Shown here: piece after piece, positions 1 through 6,987 of the stretch
Numbering within the stretch: position 1 is the stretch's first letter
How the letters are laid out: the number at the start of each line of letters is the position of its first letter
Source of the DNA: an uncultured bacterium
GTDB lineage: Bacteria > Patescibacteriota > Microgenomatia > UBA1400 > PJMF01
Reading direction: 5' to 3'
DNA length: 33,098 bases
Assembly (NCBI GenBank): GCA_903891335.1
Contig: CAITDX010000044.1
Location: forward strand, 1-33,098
The notes under the pieces: generated by a model
Database searches by the model: none
What the model was told of the DNA's origin: nothing
What the model saw: the letters and a program-made list of their open reading frames with translations, nothing else
Position numbers and translations under genes: made by a program

Positions 1-861
1 AATAAACAAAATCAAAACAACTGAACTAAAAAGCAAGTAAGGAATGTCAAATTGCACCAGCGAACGATCGATCTCCCACCCACTAATGCTCGCTCCAAGG
101 CCCATCGCTACCGCAATGTTAACAACCGTCCCCCCAATTACATTACCGAGTGACAAAGCACTGGCACCGCGCAAAGCAGCACTAATTGCTACCACAATCT
201 CAGGTAAACTTGCCCCCAAACCGATTAAAAGTACGCCCACCGTCGCCTCACTCAAGCCAAGCTGACTCGCCAAGACTACGCCTTTGGCCAACACCACTTC
301 TGAGGATTTGGCAATAATCAGCAAACCTAATAAAAGTTGGGTCACATCTACGAAGCGAAGGCGGCGGCGCAATAATTTCCGCTTAAGCTTGTGCGCCGCC
401 GCCTCCAAAATATTCCGTCGACTAAGAAATGCCAAATACACAATGTACGCCAACACAAAAACAACACCTTCAGCTCGTGAAATCATCCCATCTCGACTGA
501 GAACATAAAAGGCTAAAATCGTTGCAATTGTCAGTGTTGAATCAAAGAATACTGTTTGCTTGCGAAAAATCACTGCCTTAAACAAGCCAGAAACTGCCAC
601 AATTAAAACCAACTGATTCATTGAGGCTCCAATTGCATTACCTACCACAATATTCGAATTATCTTGACCACCTAGCTTCTGCAGCGCCCCCATGACTGAA
701 ACCGTTATCTCGGGAAAACTTGTCCCTAAGGCCAAAATCGTCATCCCAATAAACCCCTCCGACATCGCCATCGAACGAGCAATGCGCAGAGCAGCCTTGG
801 TAATCAAATTTGCCCCCAGCCACAGACACACTAGGCTTAAAAAGAAAATGGACAGAGTCAT
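1..861 (-). CDS. Na+/Ca2+ exchanger-family membrane protein, truncated by the window edge
   Basis: The reverse strand is open from an ATG at 861 to base 1 (287 codons, no stop), so the C-terminus lies outside the window. The translation is very hydrophobic and shows both alpha-repeats of the CaCA cation/Ca2+ exchanger superfamily: an N-terminal GMTILALGTSFPEI (about residues 39-52) followed by a VVGNAIGAS segment, and a second copy LLIGLGASLPEIVVA further on, followed by LGNVIGGTVVNIAVA. The repeats carry the acidic residue expected to bind Ca2+ in transport. A basic, arginine-rich cytosolic loop separates the two halves, as in the YrbG-type family. Predicted role: cation/Ca2+ antiport across the cytoplasmic membrane. 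It is divergent from the zinc operon; no functional link is implied. Family assignment is firm, ion specificity is inferred. Confidence 0.88.
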   Translation of the reverse strand, partial: MTLSIFFLSLVCLWLGANLITKAALRIARSMAMSEGFIGMTILALGTSFPEITVSVMGALQKLGGQDNSNIVVGNAIGASMNQLVLIVAVSGLFKAVIFRKQTVFFDSTLTIATILAFYVLSRDGMISRAEGVVFVLAYIVYLAFLSRRNILEAAAHKLKRKLLRRRLRFVDVTQLLLGLLIIAKSSEVVLAKGVVLASQLGLSEATVGVLLIGLGASLPEIVVAISAALRGASALSLGNVIGGTVVNIAVAMGLGASISGWEIDRSLVQFDIPYLLFSSVVLILFI

Positions 862-939
862 CAACTATTAATTAAAACAGAAATAAACCGGAAAACATAG
901 CAACAAGACTATGTTTTGGCGACACCTACTGACTTGCCA

Positions 940-968
940 TTGACTTATTGCAACTAAGTTGCAATAAT
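940..968 (+). promoter_or_regulatory. Promoter of the zinc regulator operon
   Basis: TTGACT at 940-945 and AATAAT at 963-968 are separated by 17 nt, which is a near-consensus sigma70-type promoter. Only 6 nt separate the -10 box from the ATG at 975, so transcription would start on or next to the A of the start codon, giving a leaderless mRNA. The spacer and -10 box are covered by the inverted repeat at 945-967. Confidence 0.7.
945..967. promoter_or_regulatory. Perfect inverted repeat, probable Zur/Fur-family operator
   Basis: Left arm TTATTGCAAC (945-954), spacer TAA (955-957), right arm GTTGCAATAA (958-967): 10 of 10 bases pair. It sits between and over the promoter elements of the gene for a Fur-family regulator, the usual position of an autoregulatory operator. 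The size and symmetry fit dimeric Fur-family proteins, but the sequence is not a textbook Fur or Zur box, so assignment to this regulator is inferred from position. Confidence 0.65.
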
Positions 969-974
969 ATCCAC

Positions 975-1382
975 ATGTCAGCGAATCTACAGCAACAACT
1001 GCAGCATCGAGGCCACCGTCTAACCAAACAACGCCAGGCGATTCTAGCGATCCTCAGTCATACCCCACAAAGCGTAGCAATGATTCGCCACACTCTTCAT
1101 GAACAAGGTTTTCATTTCGATAAAACTACCATTTATCGCAACCTCCATAGCCTAGTTCAGCATGGTTTGGTTCTCGCCACGAAACTGCAAGATGACGGCC
1201 TGTATTATGAATTAGCTAGCCACCATCACCACCATCACGTCCAGTGTCAAAACTGCGGCAGAATCGAAGATATTGAGCTAGACGAGCACGCTCTCCTACA
1301 AAATGCAGCCGCTCACAGCACATTCGCTATTAAACAACATCAATTAGAATTTTTTGGGATTTGTCCTCAGTGTCAATCGTAG
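975..1382 (+). CDS. zur: Fur-family metal-responsive repressor, probably Zur
   Basis: A 135-aa protein with the Fur fold: N-terminal winged helix (HRGHRLTKQRQAILAIL, then TTIYRNLHSLVQHGL at about 51-65) and a C-terminal metal-binding dimerisation domain. Structural zinc ligands are visible as C91-x2-C94 and C130-x2-C133. A run of six histidines (83-88) lies where Fur proteins carry the metal-sensing HHHH motif. The start at 975 is chosen over an in-frame TTG at 948 because the latter lies inside the operator/promoter. The gene is the first of an operon with ZnuA, ZnuC and ZnuB homologues, which favours zinc (Zur) over iron or manganese sensing. The expected role is to repress the operon when zinc is sufficient. 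The Fur family is certain; the Zur subtype is inferred from the neighbours. Confidence 0.85.
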   Translation: MSANLQQQLQHRGHRLTKQRQAILAILSHTPQSVAMIRHTLHEQGFHFDKTTIYRNLHSLVQHGLVLATKLQDDGLYYELASHHHHHHVQCQNCGRIEDIELDEHALLQNAAAHSTFAIKQHQLEFFGICPQCQS

Positions 1383-1401
1383 CCTTACGAAATTAGTAAC
1401 T

Positions 1402-2373
1402 ATGCAAAAGAAAATTAGCATTATCATCTTACTTGCTCTCAGTGTCATCGGAGCTTGGTTTTTTGGCCGCATGCTCACAAGCACATCACAAATAGCACAG
1501 CCAACACCCTCAGCAACAAGCGACCAGCTCCAAATATACACAAGTTTTTATCCACTTTATTTCTTCACTACTGAAATTGTTGGTGACAAAGCGCAGGTAC
1601 ATAACCTGACTCAAGCAGGCGTTGAACCCCATGATTTCGAACCCGGCACGCAAGATTTAAGGCAGCTGAGTCAAGCCGACTTAGTCATTGGTAATGGACT
1701 TGGTTTCGAGCCATGGCTCGAGAAATTTGCCGAAAACATTCCTCAAGAAAAACTGATTCTTGCTAGTGATGAGATAACAGACACCCTCATTACGTCGGCA
1801 GACTTAGAAGGAGAACACAAAATAGACGAAGATCACGCCAAAGTCGGAACTGACCCTCACGTCTGGCTCGACCCAACTCTCGCCAGTAAACAAGTCGCAC
1901 TGATTAGCACCAAACTCCAAACACTTGATCCAAAGAATGCTTCACTCTATCAAGAAAACACCATGGTTTTACAACAAAAACTACAAACACTTGACCAACA
2001 GTTTCAACAAGGCTTGGCAAGTTGCCAATTGGACCACATTATTACCGCACATCAGGCGTTTGCCTATCTAGCTGCTCGCTATGGATTTAAACAACTCAGC
2101 ATCCTTGGCCTTAATCCAGAGGAAGAACCCAGTCCCAAGGCACTCGCTGAGCTCACACAACTAGCCAAAGACTATGCAATAACCCATGTTTTCTTCGAAA
2201 CTGCTTTGAGTTCAAGGTTAGCTGAGACTCTAGCGCAAGAAGTTGGTGCAAAGACACTTGTTTTCAACCCTCTCGAAAACTTAAGCATGGAAGAGCTACA
2301 AACAGGCACTAACTACTTCAGTGTGCAAGAAAAAAATCTGGCACATCTGCGCCAAGCTCTCAACTGCCAATAA
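1402..2373 (+). CDS. znuA: Zinc (or manganese) ABC transporter substrate-binding protein, ZnuA/TroA type
   Basis: 323 aa. An N-terminal hydrophobic segment (about 5-22) acts as signal peptide or anchor; there is no lipobox cysteine. The cluster A-I/SBP_bac_9 fold is shown by YTSFYPLYFF at the start of the mature part, EPHDFEP (His77), DPHVWLDP (His153) and ITAHQAFAYLAARYGF (His217), which are the three metal-binding histidines of the family. The fourth ligand position, usually the Asp of a DPLG-like motif near the C-terminus, reads FNPLEN, so Asn289 replaces it. Three histidines favour zinc. The His-rich loop between lobes (EHKIDEDHAKVG) is short. The start at 1402 puts the hydrophobic segment at the N-terminus; an in-frame start at 1354 would overlap the regulator. 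It captures metal outside the membrane for the ZnuC/ZnuB pair downstream. Confidence 0.9.
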   Translation: MQKKISIIILLALSVIGAWFFGRMLTSTSQIAQPTPSATSDQLQIYTSFYPLYFFTTEIVGDKAQVHNLTQAGVEPHDFEPGTQDLRQLSQADLVIGNGLGFEPWLEKFAENIPQEKLILASDEITDTLITSADLEGEHKIDEDHAKVGTDPHVWLDPTLASKQVALISTKLQTLDPKNASLYQENTMVLQQKLQTLDQQFQQGLASCQLDHIITAHQAFAYLAARYGFKQLSILGLNPEEEPSPKALAELTQLAKDYAITHVFFETALSSRLAETLAQEVGAKTLVFNPLENLSMEELQTGTNYFSVQEKNLAHLRQALNCQ

Positions 2374-2383
2374 CACACTATAT

Positions 2384-3094
2384 ATGTCTACACCCATTAT
2401 TGAACTCAAGCACGTTAGTTATCGCTACCAACAAGAACTCGTTTTGCGTGATGTTTCTCTCCAAGTTAAAAGTGGAGATTTTCTAGGATTAGTGGGACCA
2501 AATGGAGGAGGCAAGAGCACGTTGCTGAAACTCATCCTTGGTTTACTACCATTACAAACCGGCGCGTTGCAACTCTTCGGACAGAAGCAGCAACAGTTTC
2601 GTGATTGGCATAAAATTGGTTATGTTGCACAACGAAGCTTCATCAAGCACGCACAACCAGTCACTGTCACAGAAGTTCTAGAAATGACTGGCGCTTCTGC
2701 AAGTGAAATCATGCGCGCCCTAGAACTAGTCGATTTGCTCAATCAAAAGCACAAAAACATCGCTGAGCTCTCTGGTGGTCAAGAACAACGAGTATTTATC
2801 GCTCGCGCGCTACTAAATCAACCACAACTTCTCATCCTTGATGAGCCAACCGTAGGCGTTGATCAGAAATCACAAAACTCCTTTTACGAATTACTCAACC
2901 ACCTCAATCAAGCCCATCAACTCAGCATTATCTTGGTTTCTCATGAAGTTGACCTAATCAGTTCCAGTGTCAAAAACCTTGCTTGCATCAATCAATCTTT
3001 GCTCTATCATGGCCATCCTGATGCGCTTCGTGACGAGCAGCTGATTAGCAAAGTCTATGGCAGCAAACAGCAATTAATCACCCATCACCACTAA
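2384..3094 (+). CDS. znuC: Zinc ABC transporter ATP-binding protein, ZnuC type
   Basis: 236-aa ABC ATPase with Walker A GPNGGGKST, Q-loop region YVAQ, signature LSGGQEQR, Walker B LLILDEP and H-loop SHE in the expected order. It is 10 nt downstream of the substrate-binding protein gene and 3 nt upstream of the permease gene, so it energises metal import as the cytosolic subunit of this transporter. The start at 2384 (MSTPIIELKHVSYRY) is preferred because an upstream in-frame ATG at 2321 lies inside znuA and adds unrelated residues. No Shine-Dalgarno sequence is visible, so translation may depend on coupling to znuA. Confidence 0.93.
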   Translation: MSTPIIELKHVSYRYQQELVLRDVSLQVKSGDFLGLVGPNGGGKSTLLKLILGLLPLQTGALQLFGQKQQQFRDWHKIGYVAQRSFIKHAQPVTVTEVLEMTGASASEIMRALELVDLLNQKHKNIAELSGGQEQRVFIARALLNQPQLLILDEPTVGVDQKSQNSFYELLNHLNQAHQLSIILVSHEVDLISSSVKNLACINQSLLYHGHPDALRDEQLISKVYGSKQQLITHHH

Positions 3095-3097
3095 ACT

Positions 3098-3898
3098 ATG
3101 TTAGAAATTTTTACCTATGGCTTTATGAATCGCGCTCTGATTGCAGGCTTAATTGTGGCTTGCATTGCTCCGGCGATTGGCAATTTTCTGATGATGAAAA
3201 AATTATCACTGGTAGCCGACACGCTTTCACACATGGCACTCATTGGAGTGGCCATCGGCCTACTCACTAATCAAGAACCGATGTTTACCACGTTGCTTGT
3301 CACCATCGTTACTGCTTGGATTATCAATCAATTACAAGTCAATCGTCGTCTTGATGCACCTGCCATTCTCGCCATGCTCAATCCAACCGGCCTGGCGATT
3401 GCATTGATTTTGATTAGTCTAGCCAAAGGTTTTAATAGCAATCTTTTCAGTTATCTCTTTGGCAGCATTAGCACTGTCAGTCAGACTGAAATTTGGCCAA
3501 TTGCCGCGCTTGGACTCATCGTATTTGGCAGTATTACTTGGTTTTATCAAAAATTAGTGTTTACTGTTTTTGATCAAGAAGGAGCTCGGGTTAAGGGAAT
3601 TGCAGTTGACCACCTCAATTTACTACTAATGACGCTCACTGCCATCACTGTTGCCCTCAGCATGAAAGTGGTGGGAGCACTCCTAGTAAGTGCGCTCATG
3701 GTTATTCCCAGTATGACTGGGGCGTTGCTTGGAACGAGTTTCCGCCAGAGTTTTATCTATAGCCTAGTAGTATCAATGCTGGCTGTTTTTTTGGGATTGG
3801 TGCTGGCTTTTTATCTCAATTTACCTGCTGGCGCAACCATTGTTTTAGTTGCCCTTGGACTCTTTGCCGTCGCCTTTTTAGTCAAGCGCCGAAACTAG
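3098..3898 (+). CDS. znuB: Zinc ABC transporter permease, ZnuB/ABC-3 family
   Basis: 266-aa polytopic membrane protein with the ABC-3 family pattern: a start with GFMNRALIAGLIVACIAPAIG, the early LVADTLSHMALIGVAIG segment, and later SMKVVGALLVSALMVIP, a conserved stretch of the zinc/manganese permeases. It has roughly eight hydrophobic segments and a short basic C-terminus. It would form the transmembrane channel as a homodimer with ZnuC. The stop codon overlaps the stop of the convergent DUF1801 gene, and no clear intrinsic terminator is visible between them. Confidence 0.92.
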   Translation: MLEIFTYGFMNRALIAGLIVACIAPAIGNFLMMKKLSLVADTLSHMALIGVAIGLLTNQEPMFTTLLVTIVTAWIINQLQVNRRLDAPAILAMLNPTGLAIALILISLAKGFNSNLFSYLFGSISTVSQTEIWPIAALGLIVFGSITWFYQKLVFTVFDQEGARVKGIAVDHLNLLLMTLTAITVALSMKVVGALLVSALMVIPSMTGALLGTSFRQSFIYSLVVSMLAVFLGLVLAFYLNLPAGATIVLVALGLFAVAFLVKRRN

Positions 3899-4266
3899 TT
3901 TTGGTTTTTCTTTTGCATTTCCCGTTTAATTTCTTGGAGGCGAAAATCCAGGATTTTTTTCAATAATTCCTGAGGCACTGGCTTATCCAAGGGTAATTGA
4001 ATCGTTCCCTTAGAAGTTTTGTATATTTGTAATTCTTGCTGAAAATGAGCAATCGCAGCAGATCCAGGAAAAATTCCTAAGTGATTTTTAAATACCGCCA
4101 CATGCACCAAATGCTTGCCTGTCACATCAAAGGTGGGGATGCCATAACTCATGACTTCCTGAGCTGTTGGGGCAAGCTCATAAACCAGATTCTTAATAGT
4201 GTGCAATAACTTTTGAATGGTCGGCGAAAATGTTGCACTATATTCATCGAAAAGTGTTTGTGACAT
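3895..4266 (-). CDS. DUF1801 (YdhG-like) family protein
   Basis: 123-aa protein with the DUF1801 pattern: an N-terminal helix (TLFDEYSATFSPTIQKLLHTIKN), then APTAQEVMSYGIPTF, HLVHVAVFKNHLGIFPG, and GTIQLPLDKPVPQELLKKIL. Members are small cytosolic proteins of unclear function, some annotated as iron chaperone-like. An ATG at 4275 would lie inside the TATAAT box at 4274-4279, so the ATG at 4266, 7 nt downstream of that box, is taken as the start; this makes the mRNA effectively leaderless. The 3' end overlaps znuB by four bases in convergent orientation. Confidence 0.85.
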   Translation of the reverse strand: MSQTLFDEYSATFSPTIQKLLHTIKNLVYELAPTAQEVMSYGIPTFDVTGKHLVHVAVFKNHLGIFPGSAAIAHFQQELQIYKTSKGTIQLPLDKPVPQELLKKILDFRLQEIKREMQKKNQN

Positions 4267-4273
4267 AAATCCC

Positions 4274-4279
4274 ATTATA
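4274..4279 (-). promoter_or_regulatory. -10 box of the DUF1801 gene
   Basis: A perfect TATAAT on the reverse strand lies 7 nt upstream of the ATG at 4266. No convincing -35 box is seen. The spacing implies a 5' leader of about one base. Confidence 0.55.
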
Positions 4280-4316
4280 AAGCCCTTTTTACCAGAAAAA
4301 TTCTCAAAATTTTAGA

Positions 4317-4322
4317 TATAAT
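4317..4322 (+). promoter_or_regulatory. -10 box upstream of the GTG-start gene at 4332
   Basis: A perfect TATAAT lies 9 nt before the GTG at 4332, leaving about 3 nt of leader and no room for a Shine-Dalgarno sequence. The -35 region is weak. Confidence 0.55.
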
Positions 4323-4331
4323 GCGCAGGCA

Positions 4332-4778
4332 GTGGAAAGAAAAAAAATATACATCGATATAGAAGTATCTAAAATGCTTACCTTACTTCTAAGAGATTCG
4401 AATATCCCTGAGAAGGAAGTCGTTGATAGGCTTGGCGCAGAAATAGATGCCGAATTACATCCAGACGAAGATTCTCCTCGCTTATCAGCCAGTCAAATTG
4501 AAAAAAATATGAAAGATGGTGGAAAGCGGTATGATGAATTTTTCTTTGGCACACTCACTCGATTGGAAGATGGAACAACTGTCGATCTAGGAGTCAGTAA
4601 AATCATTGTCGCAGATTTGCTCGCTCAAGGTTTCTCTGAAGGAGAAGTGAGAGAACAAGTGGGAGAAACCATTTGGCTCTTAGTACAACCACCAAAGAAG
4701 GAAGAGGAAAAGAAAGAGAAGAAAAAAACAGTTGGAAAAAGAATTTGGGACCTCGGGAAAAAATTAATAAAAAAATAA
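4332..4778 (+). CDS. Small acidic-core protein with lysine-rich tail, unknown function
   Basis: 148-aa protein starting at a GTG, not recognised as a family member. Residues 1-110 are mixed alpha/beta and acidic, with an N-terminal strand-like KKIYIDIEVS, a helix MLTLLLRDSNIPEKEVVDRL, and an Asp/Glu-rich stretch. Residues from about 117 are a highly charged lysine/glutamate run ending in an amphipathic basic helix (KRIWDLGKKLIKK) that could bind membrane or nucleic acid. No signal peptide or transmembrane segment is seen. The GTG is chosen because the next in-frame ATG (MLTLL) is already 14 residues in, and a TATAAT box sits 9 nt upstream. It is probably monocistronic. Confidence 0.7.
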   Translation: MERKKIYIDIEVSKMLTLLLRDSNIPEKEVVDRLGAEIDAELHPDEDSPRLSASQIEKNMKDGGKRYDEFFFGTLTRLEDGTTVDLGVSKIIVADLLAQGFSEGEVREQVGETIWLLVQPPKKEEEKKEKKKTVGKRIWDLGKKLIKK

Positions 4779-4790
4779 GTTAGATGATGG

Positions 4791-4807
4791 AGTGGGTGAC
4801 CAGAATC
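4791..4807. repeat. Copy of the tRNA-Gly 3' end (acceptor/T-arm fragment)
   Basis: Seventeen bases match the 3' terminal part of the tRNA-Gly gene (5018-5034) in the same orientation with one mismatch (T4793 against C5020); the core GGGTGACCAGAATC is identical. Tyrosine integrases use tRNA 3' ends as attachment sites, so this may be an att-site remnant. It could also be a decayed tRNA duplicate. Confidence 0.6.
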
Positions 4808-4823
4808 TGAGCTTGCTCACTTC

Positions 4824-4863
4824 GCCAGCATAATTTTCGTTTCACTACAATTATCGCGCTGGC
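4824..4863. repeat. Imperfect inverted repeat (hairpin 1) in the pre-tRNA-Gly spacer
   Basis: GCCAGCATAATT (4824-4835) pairs with AATTAT-CGC-GCTGGC (4849-4863), giving 12 paired bases with a 3-base bulge and a 13-base loop. There is no T-run after either arm, so it is not a standard terminator. It lies in a stretch of about 240 bp with no credible gene (4779-5017). Confidence 0.6.
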
Positions 4864-4882
4864 TCTGGTTCCGCTTCCTCAT

Positions 4883-4938
4883 ATAACTAAGTATAGTGCA
4901 CCTCGCTTGTGCTCGTCTTGCACTATGTACTTAGTTAT
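4883..4938. repeat. Long inverted repeat (hairpin 2) in the pre-tRNA-Gly spacer
   Basis: ATAACTAAGTATAGTGCA (4883-4900) pairs with TGCACTATGTACTTAGTTAT (4919-4938): 18 base pairs with a 2-base bulge, around an 18-base loop. It is the strongest hairpin in the window apart from terminators, but has no T-run. With hairpin 1 it suggests either a structured RNA or the remains of a small mobile element. Confidence 0.7.
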
Positions 4939-4980
4939 CGAACTTAATAAAGCCCTCACTTTGCTTCATCACATTCAAAT

Positions 4981-5005
4981 AAAAAAAACGACTCTTTCGA
5001 GTCGT
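4981..5005 (-). terminator. Intrinsic terminator of tRNA-Gly
   Basis: Stem ACGACTC/GAGTCGT (4988-4994 with 4999-5005), loop TTTC. On the reverse strand the stem is followed by at least seven T (bases 4987-4981). On the forward strand it is also followed by a T-rich run, so it may work in both directions. Confidence 0.85.
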
Positions 5006-5017
5006 CTTTTTTATTTG

Positions 5018-5088
5018 AGCGGGTGACCAGAATCGAACTGGCTTCTTCTCCTTGGAAGGGAGACATACTACCGGTGTACTACACCCGC
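5018..5088 (-). tRNA. tRNA-Gly (anticodon TCC)
   Basis: The reverse strand folds as a cloverleaf of 71 nt: acceptor GCGGGTG pairs with CACCCGC, the T-arm contains GTTCGATTC, and the anticodon loop reads CTTCCAA, giving anticodon TCC for GGA/GGG codons. The discriminator is T, and no CCA is encoded. It is followed by its own terminator. Its 3' end is partly duplicated at 4791-4807. Confidence 0.95.
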
Positions 5089-5141
5089 GGTGGTCTACTA
5101 TACCAAAAAAGTAAACCAAAACAAACAGCCACATTTTACCT

Positions 5142-6182
5142 TCAAAAGGTGACTGCGTCAAAAGCACGTAATGCTTTTTGGACTGCAAACAGCTGAATAG
5201 TAGGGTTGCTACTAGCATCAAAAAAACTAAATGAAGCAAAGGGGCCAGGGCTACCTTTCATAATAAATGGCGTCACGGCTTTGACCCGAGAATCGATCCA
5301 AATATATCGAAGCGCATATAAATAATACTCAGACAAATAATAGTTGGTCAGATACGAAGATGCCCAGCCAGTTTCGGTAATAAAAACTTTGAAGTCATAG
5401 CCGGTTTTATTTTTAAGCCAAGTCAGTTCATGTAAAAATCCCCGCAATGAGTTTTGGCCAGTACGCTTGGGTGAGGCAGCAAAATCTGGATTGGGATATG
5501 AGTGTGAGTTCCAATAGTCAATCGTGTCAAAGATATCAGGATCGAAATGTACCATACTCTCCAAATAGGCGAAAGCTTCCCGAGTATCTGCAGTATTACT
5601 CGCTGCCAAATCCATCGCTGCTGGCAAAATTCTAAAGTTTCGCTCCTCAGAACGGAACCAATCGCTGGTAAAACGCAAAATTGACGCATAGAGGAGAGGA
5701 TCGAGTCTATTACCCCATTCTTTGGCATGATTAACTTCATTGAAAACAATCACAAATTTCTCATCCTGACGCCAATCCAAACTCGATAAAAAACGAGCTA
5801 AGTCAGTAATATCGCGTCGCGTCGGAATTTCCCAGGCTCCAATTTCAGGGTTGAAGCGCGTGCTTAAGCGTACAATAGGGATGAGCTTGAGTCGGTAAGC
5901 CTCGTCAAAGAATTGTTGCCACTCAGTCCGCTTACTCAAATCATCTAAAGTTACGGGAATAGTCACATAGCGCCATTCCTCATCTGTATATACTCGACGA
6001 ACATCAGCAATTTCACCCGGATGCAAAATATGCATGCCTAAGACATTACCTGTGTTAGCATTTGCTGCAGAAGGCCAAAACAAAGTTGCGCTCAAAAACC
6101 ATAAGGATAAGCCCACTCCAACACTCATGTAAGTGCGAAAAATCCCGGCTATATGAGTCAATTTTGATTGATAATTAGGCAT
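5142..6182 (-). CDS. Secreted clan GH-A-like glycoside hydrolase
   Basis: 346 aa. Residues about 20-42 form a signal peptide or anchor ending in ANA. The rest resembles a TIM-barrel glycosidase of the GH-A type: an N-terminal strand with a GMHIL motif, then VIVFNEVNHAKEW with Asn148-Glu149 (the NE pair expected for the acid/base), NSHSYPNP around His227, and FKVFITETGWASS with Glu270 (the expected nucleophile), followed by a barrel-closing strand AVTPFIMKG. The two glutamates lie in the order and spacing typical of the clan. The substrate cannot be told; a polysaccharide of the cell surface or of a host is likely. The gene is divergent from the lysozyme-like gene at 6227, with promoters packed in the same 45 bp. 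Confidence 0.75.
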   Translation of the reverse strand: MPNYQSKLTHIAGIFRTYMSVGVGLSLWFLSATLFWPSAANANTGNVLGMHILHPGEIADVRRVYTDEEWRYVTIPVTLDDLSKRTEWQQFFDEAYRLKLIPIVRLSTRFNPEIGAWEIPTRRDITDLARFLSSLDWRQDEKFVIVFNEVNHAKEWGNRLDPLLYASILRFTSDWFRSEERNFRILPAAMDLAASNTADTREAFAYLESMVHFDPDIFDTIDYWNSHSYPNPDFAASPKRTGQNSLRGFLHELTWLKNKTGYDFKVFITETGWASSYLTNYYLSEYYLYALRYIWIDSRVKAVTPFIMKGSPGPFASFSFFDASSNPTIQLFAVQKALRAFDAVTF

Positions 6183-6187
6183 TTTTA

Positions 6188-6216
6188 TTCACTTATTTTA
6201 GCATAAATGGTATACT
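6188..6216 (+). promoter_or_regulatory. Promoter of the lysozyme-like gene
   Basis: TTCACT (6188-6193) and TATACT (6211-6216) are separated by 17 nt, with TGG directly before the -10 box (extended -10). The ATG at 6227 is only 10 nt further on, so the leader is about 4 nt. Confidence 0.65.
6195..6200 (-). promoter_or_regulatory. -10 box of the glycoside hydrolase gene
   Basis: On the reverse strand TGC-TAAAAT is an extended -10 element, 12 nt upstream of the ATG at 6182. It sits back to back with the forward promoter at 6188-6216. Confidence 0.5.
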
Positions 6217-6226
6217 AAAAAAAGAG

Positions 6227-6898
6227 ATGCAAAAGTTCTTCTTTGTTTTTAGTTGGTTTTTAGTATCAGCTGCAGCAGTACTTGTTGGTGCTTCAGCATA
6301 TAGTTTTTATTTCCTAGCCCAAGCCAATGGCGCACCCTCTCGCTTCGAAGGAACACAGCTGCAAAAAATTGCTGCTGCCAACCCAGCCAACCAAGGTGAT
6401 AGCCTACTGGTCACCACGATCATCGAGAGTGAAGATGCTCGAGCGGAACTCGTAGCTAAGTTTCTCGAACGTCACAACTCACCCATGCAACCTTATGATT
6501 ACTATGGTCGCAAACTAGTTGAAATTGCTGATCGCTATCATATTGACTTCCGCCTCCTGCCAGCCATTGCCATGCAGGAATCCAATCTCTGCCGCAATAC
6601 CAACCCCGGAGCTCCCAACAATTGTCTTGGCTTTGGGATTCATAAACGCGGCACCCTCGACTTTGATAGCTATGAGGCAGGTTTCGAGCGAGCCGGGAGA
6701 GAATTGAAAGCCTATTACATTGACCGTGGCTTGACTACTGTCGAGCTCATCGAGAGCAAATACACTCCTAGCAGCAATGGCTCCTGGGCCAGTTCAGTCA
6801 ATCAATGGATGGCGGAAATGCGCTATGACGATCGCCAGTTGGGGAGAGAACTCAAAGACAACACCAGCGTCACTGAATTTGCCAAACCAAGTCCTTAG
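6227..6898 (+). CDS. Membrane-anchored lysozyme-like (lytic transglycosylase/glucosaminidase) protein
   Basis: 223 aa with an N-terminal transmembrane segment (about 4-32) and an exported domain. Residues 90-200 look like a lysozyme-fold peptidoglycan hydrolase: a helix VEIADRYHIDFRLLPAIAMQESN with the probable catalytic Glu118, then NNCLGFGIHKRG, DSYEAGFERAGRELKAYY and SWASSVNQWM, a pattern shared by small transglycosylase/glucosaminidase-like proteins. Cys122 and Cys133 could form a disulphide outside the cell. Expected role: cleavage or remodelling of cell wall, perhaps of a host cell. It is divergent from the glycosidase gene, suggesting related surface functions. The fold is well supported; exact bond specificity is not. 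Confidence 0.75.
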   Translation: MQKFFFVFSWFLVSAAAVLVGASAYSFYFLAQANGAPSRFEGTQLQKIAAANPANQGDSLLVTTIIESEDARAELVAKFLERHNSPMQPYDYYGRKLVEIADRYHIDFRLLPAIAMQESNLCRNTNPGAPNNCLGFGIHKRGTLDFDSYEAGFERAGRELKAYYIDRGLTTVELIESKYTPSSNGSWASSVNQWMAEMRYDDRQLGRELKDNTSVTEFAKPSP

Positions 6899-6953
6899 GG
6901 CCGTGTCTTAGACAACCATCTACTTGAGTTGTTTTGATCTATTTTATTTACTA

Positions 6954-6981
6954 TTGATTATCTTATAATATTTGATATAAT
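6954..6981 (+). promoter_or_regulatory. Strong promoter of a candidate small RNA
   Basis: TTGATT (6954-6959), 16-nt spacer, TATAAT (6976-6981) preceded by TGA (extended -10). This is among the best promoter matches in the window, yet no start codon with a plausible reading frame follows. Transcription is expected to start near 6988. Confidence 0.75.
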
Positions 6982-6987
6982 ACCCAT

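Noticed and set aside
1221-1238. Run of six histidines in the Fur-family protein, which looks like an engineered His-tag.
   Set aside because: It lies in the middle of the protein at the known Fur metal-binding HHH(H) position, with mixed CAT/CAC codons; it is natural.
4931-5239. Reverse-strand reading frame of 102 codons across the tRNA-Gly gene.
   Set aside because: It runs through the tRNA and terminator and into the glycosidase gene; it has no family features.
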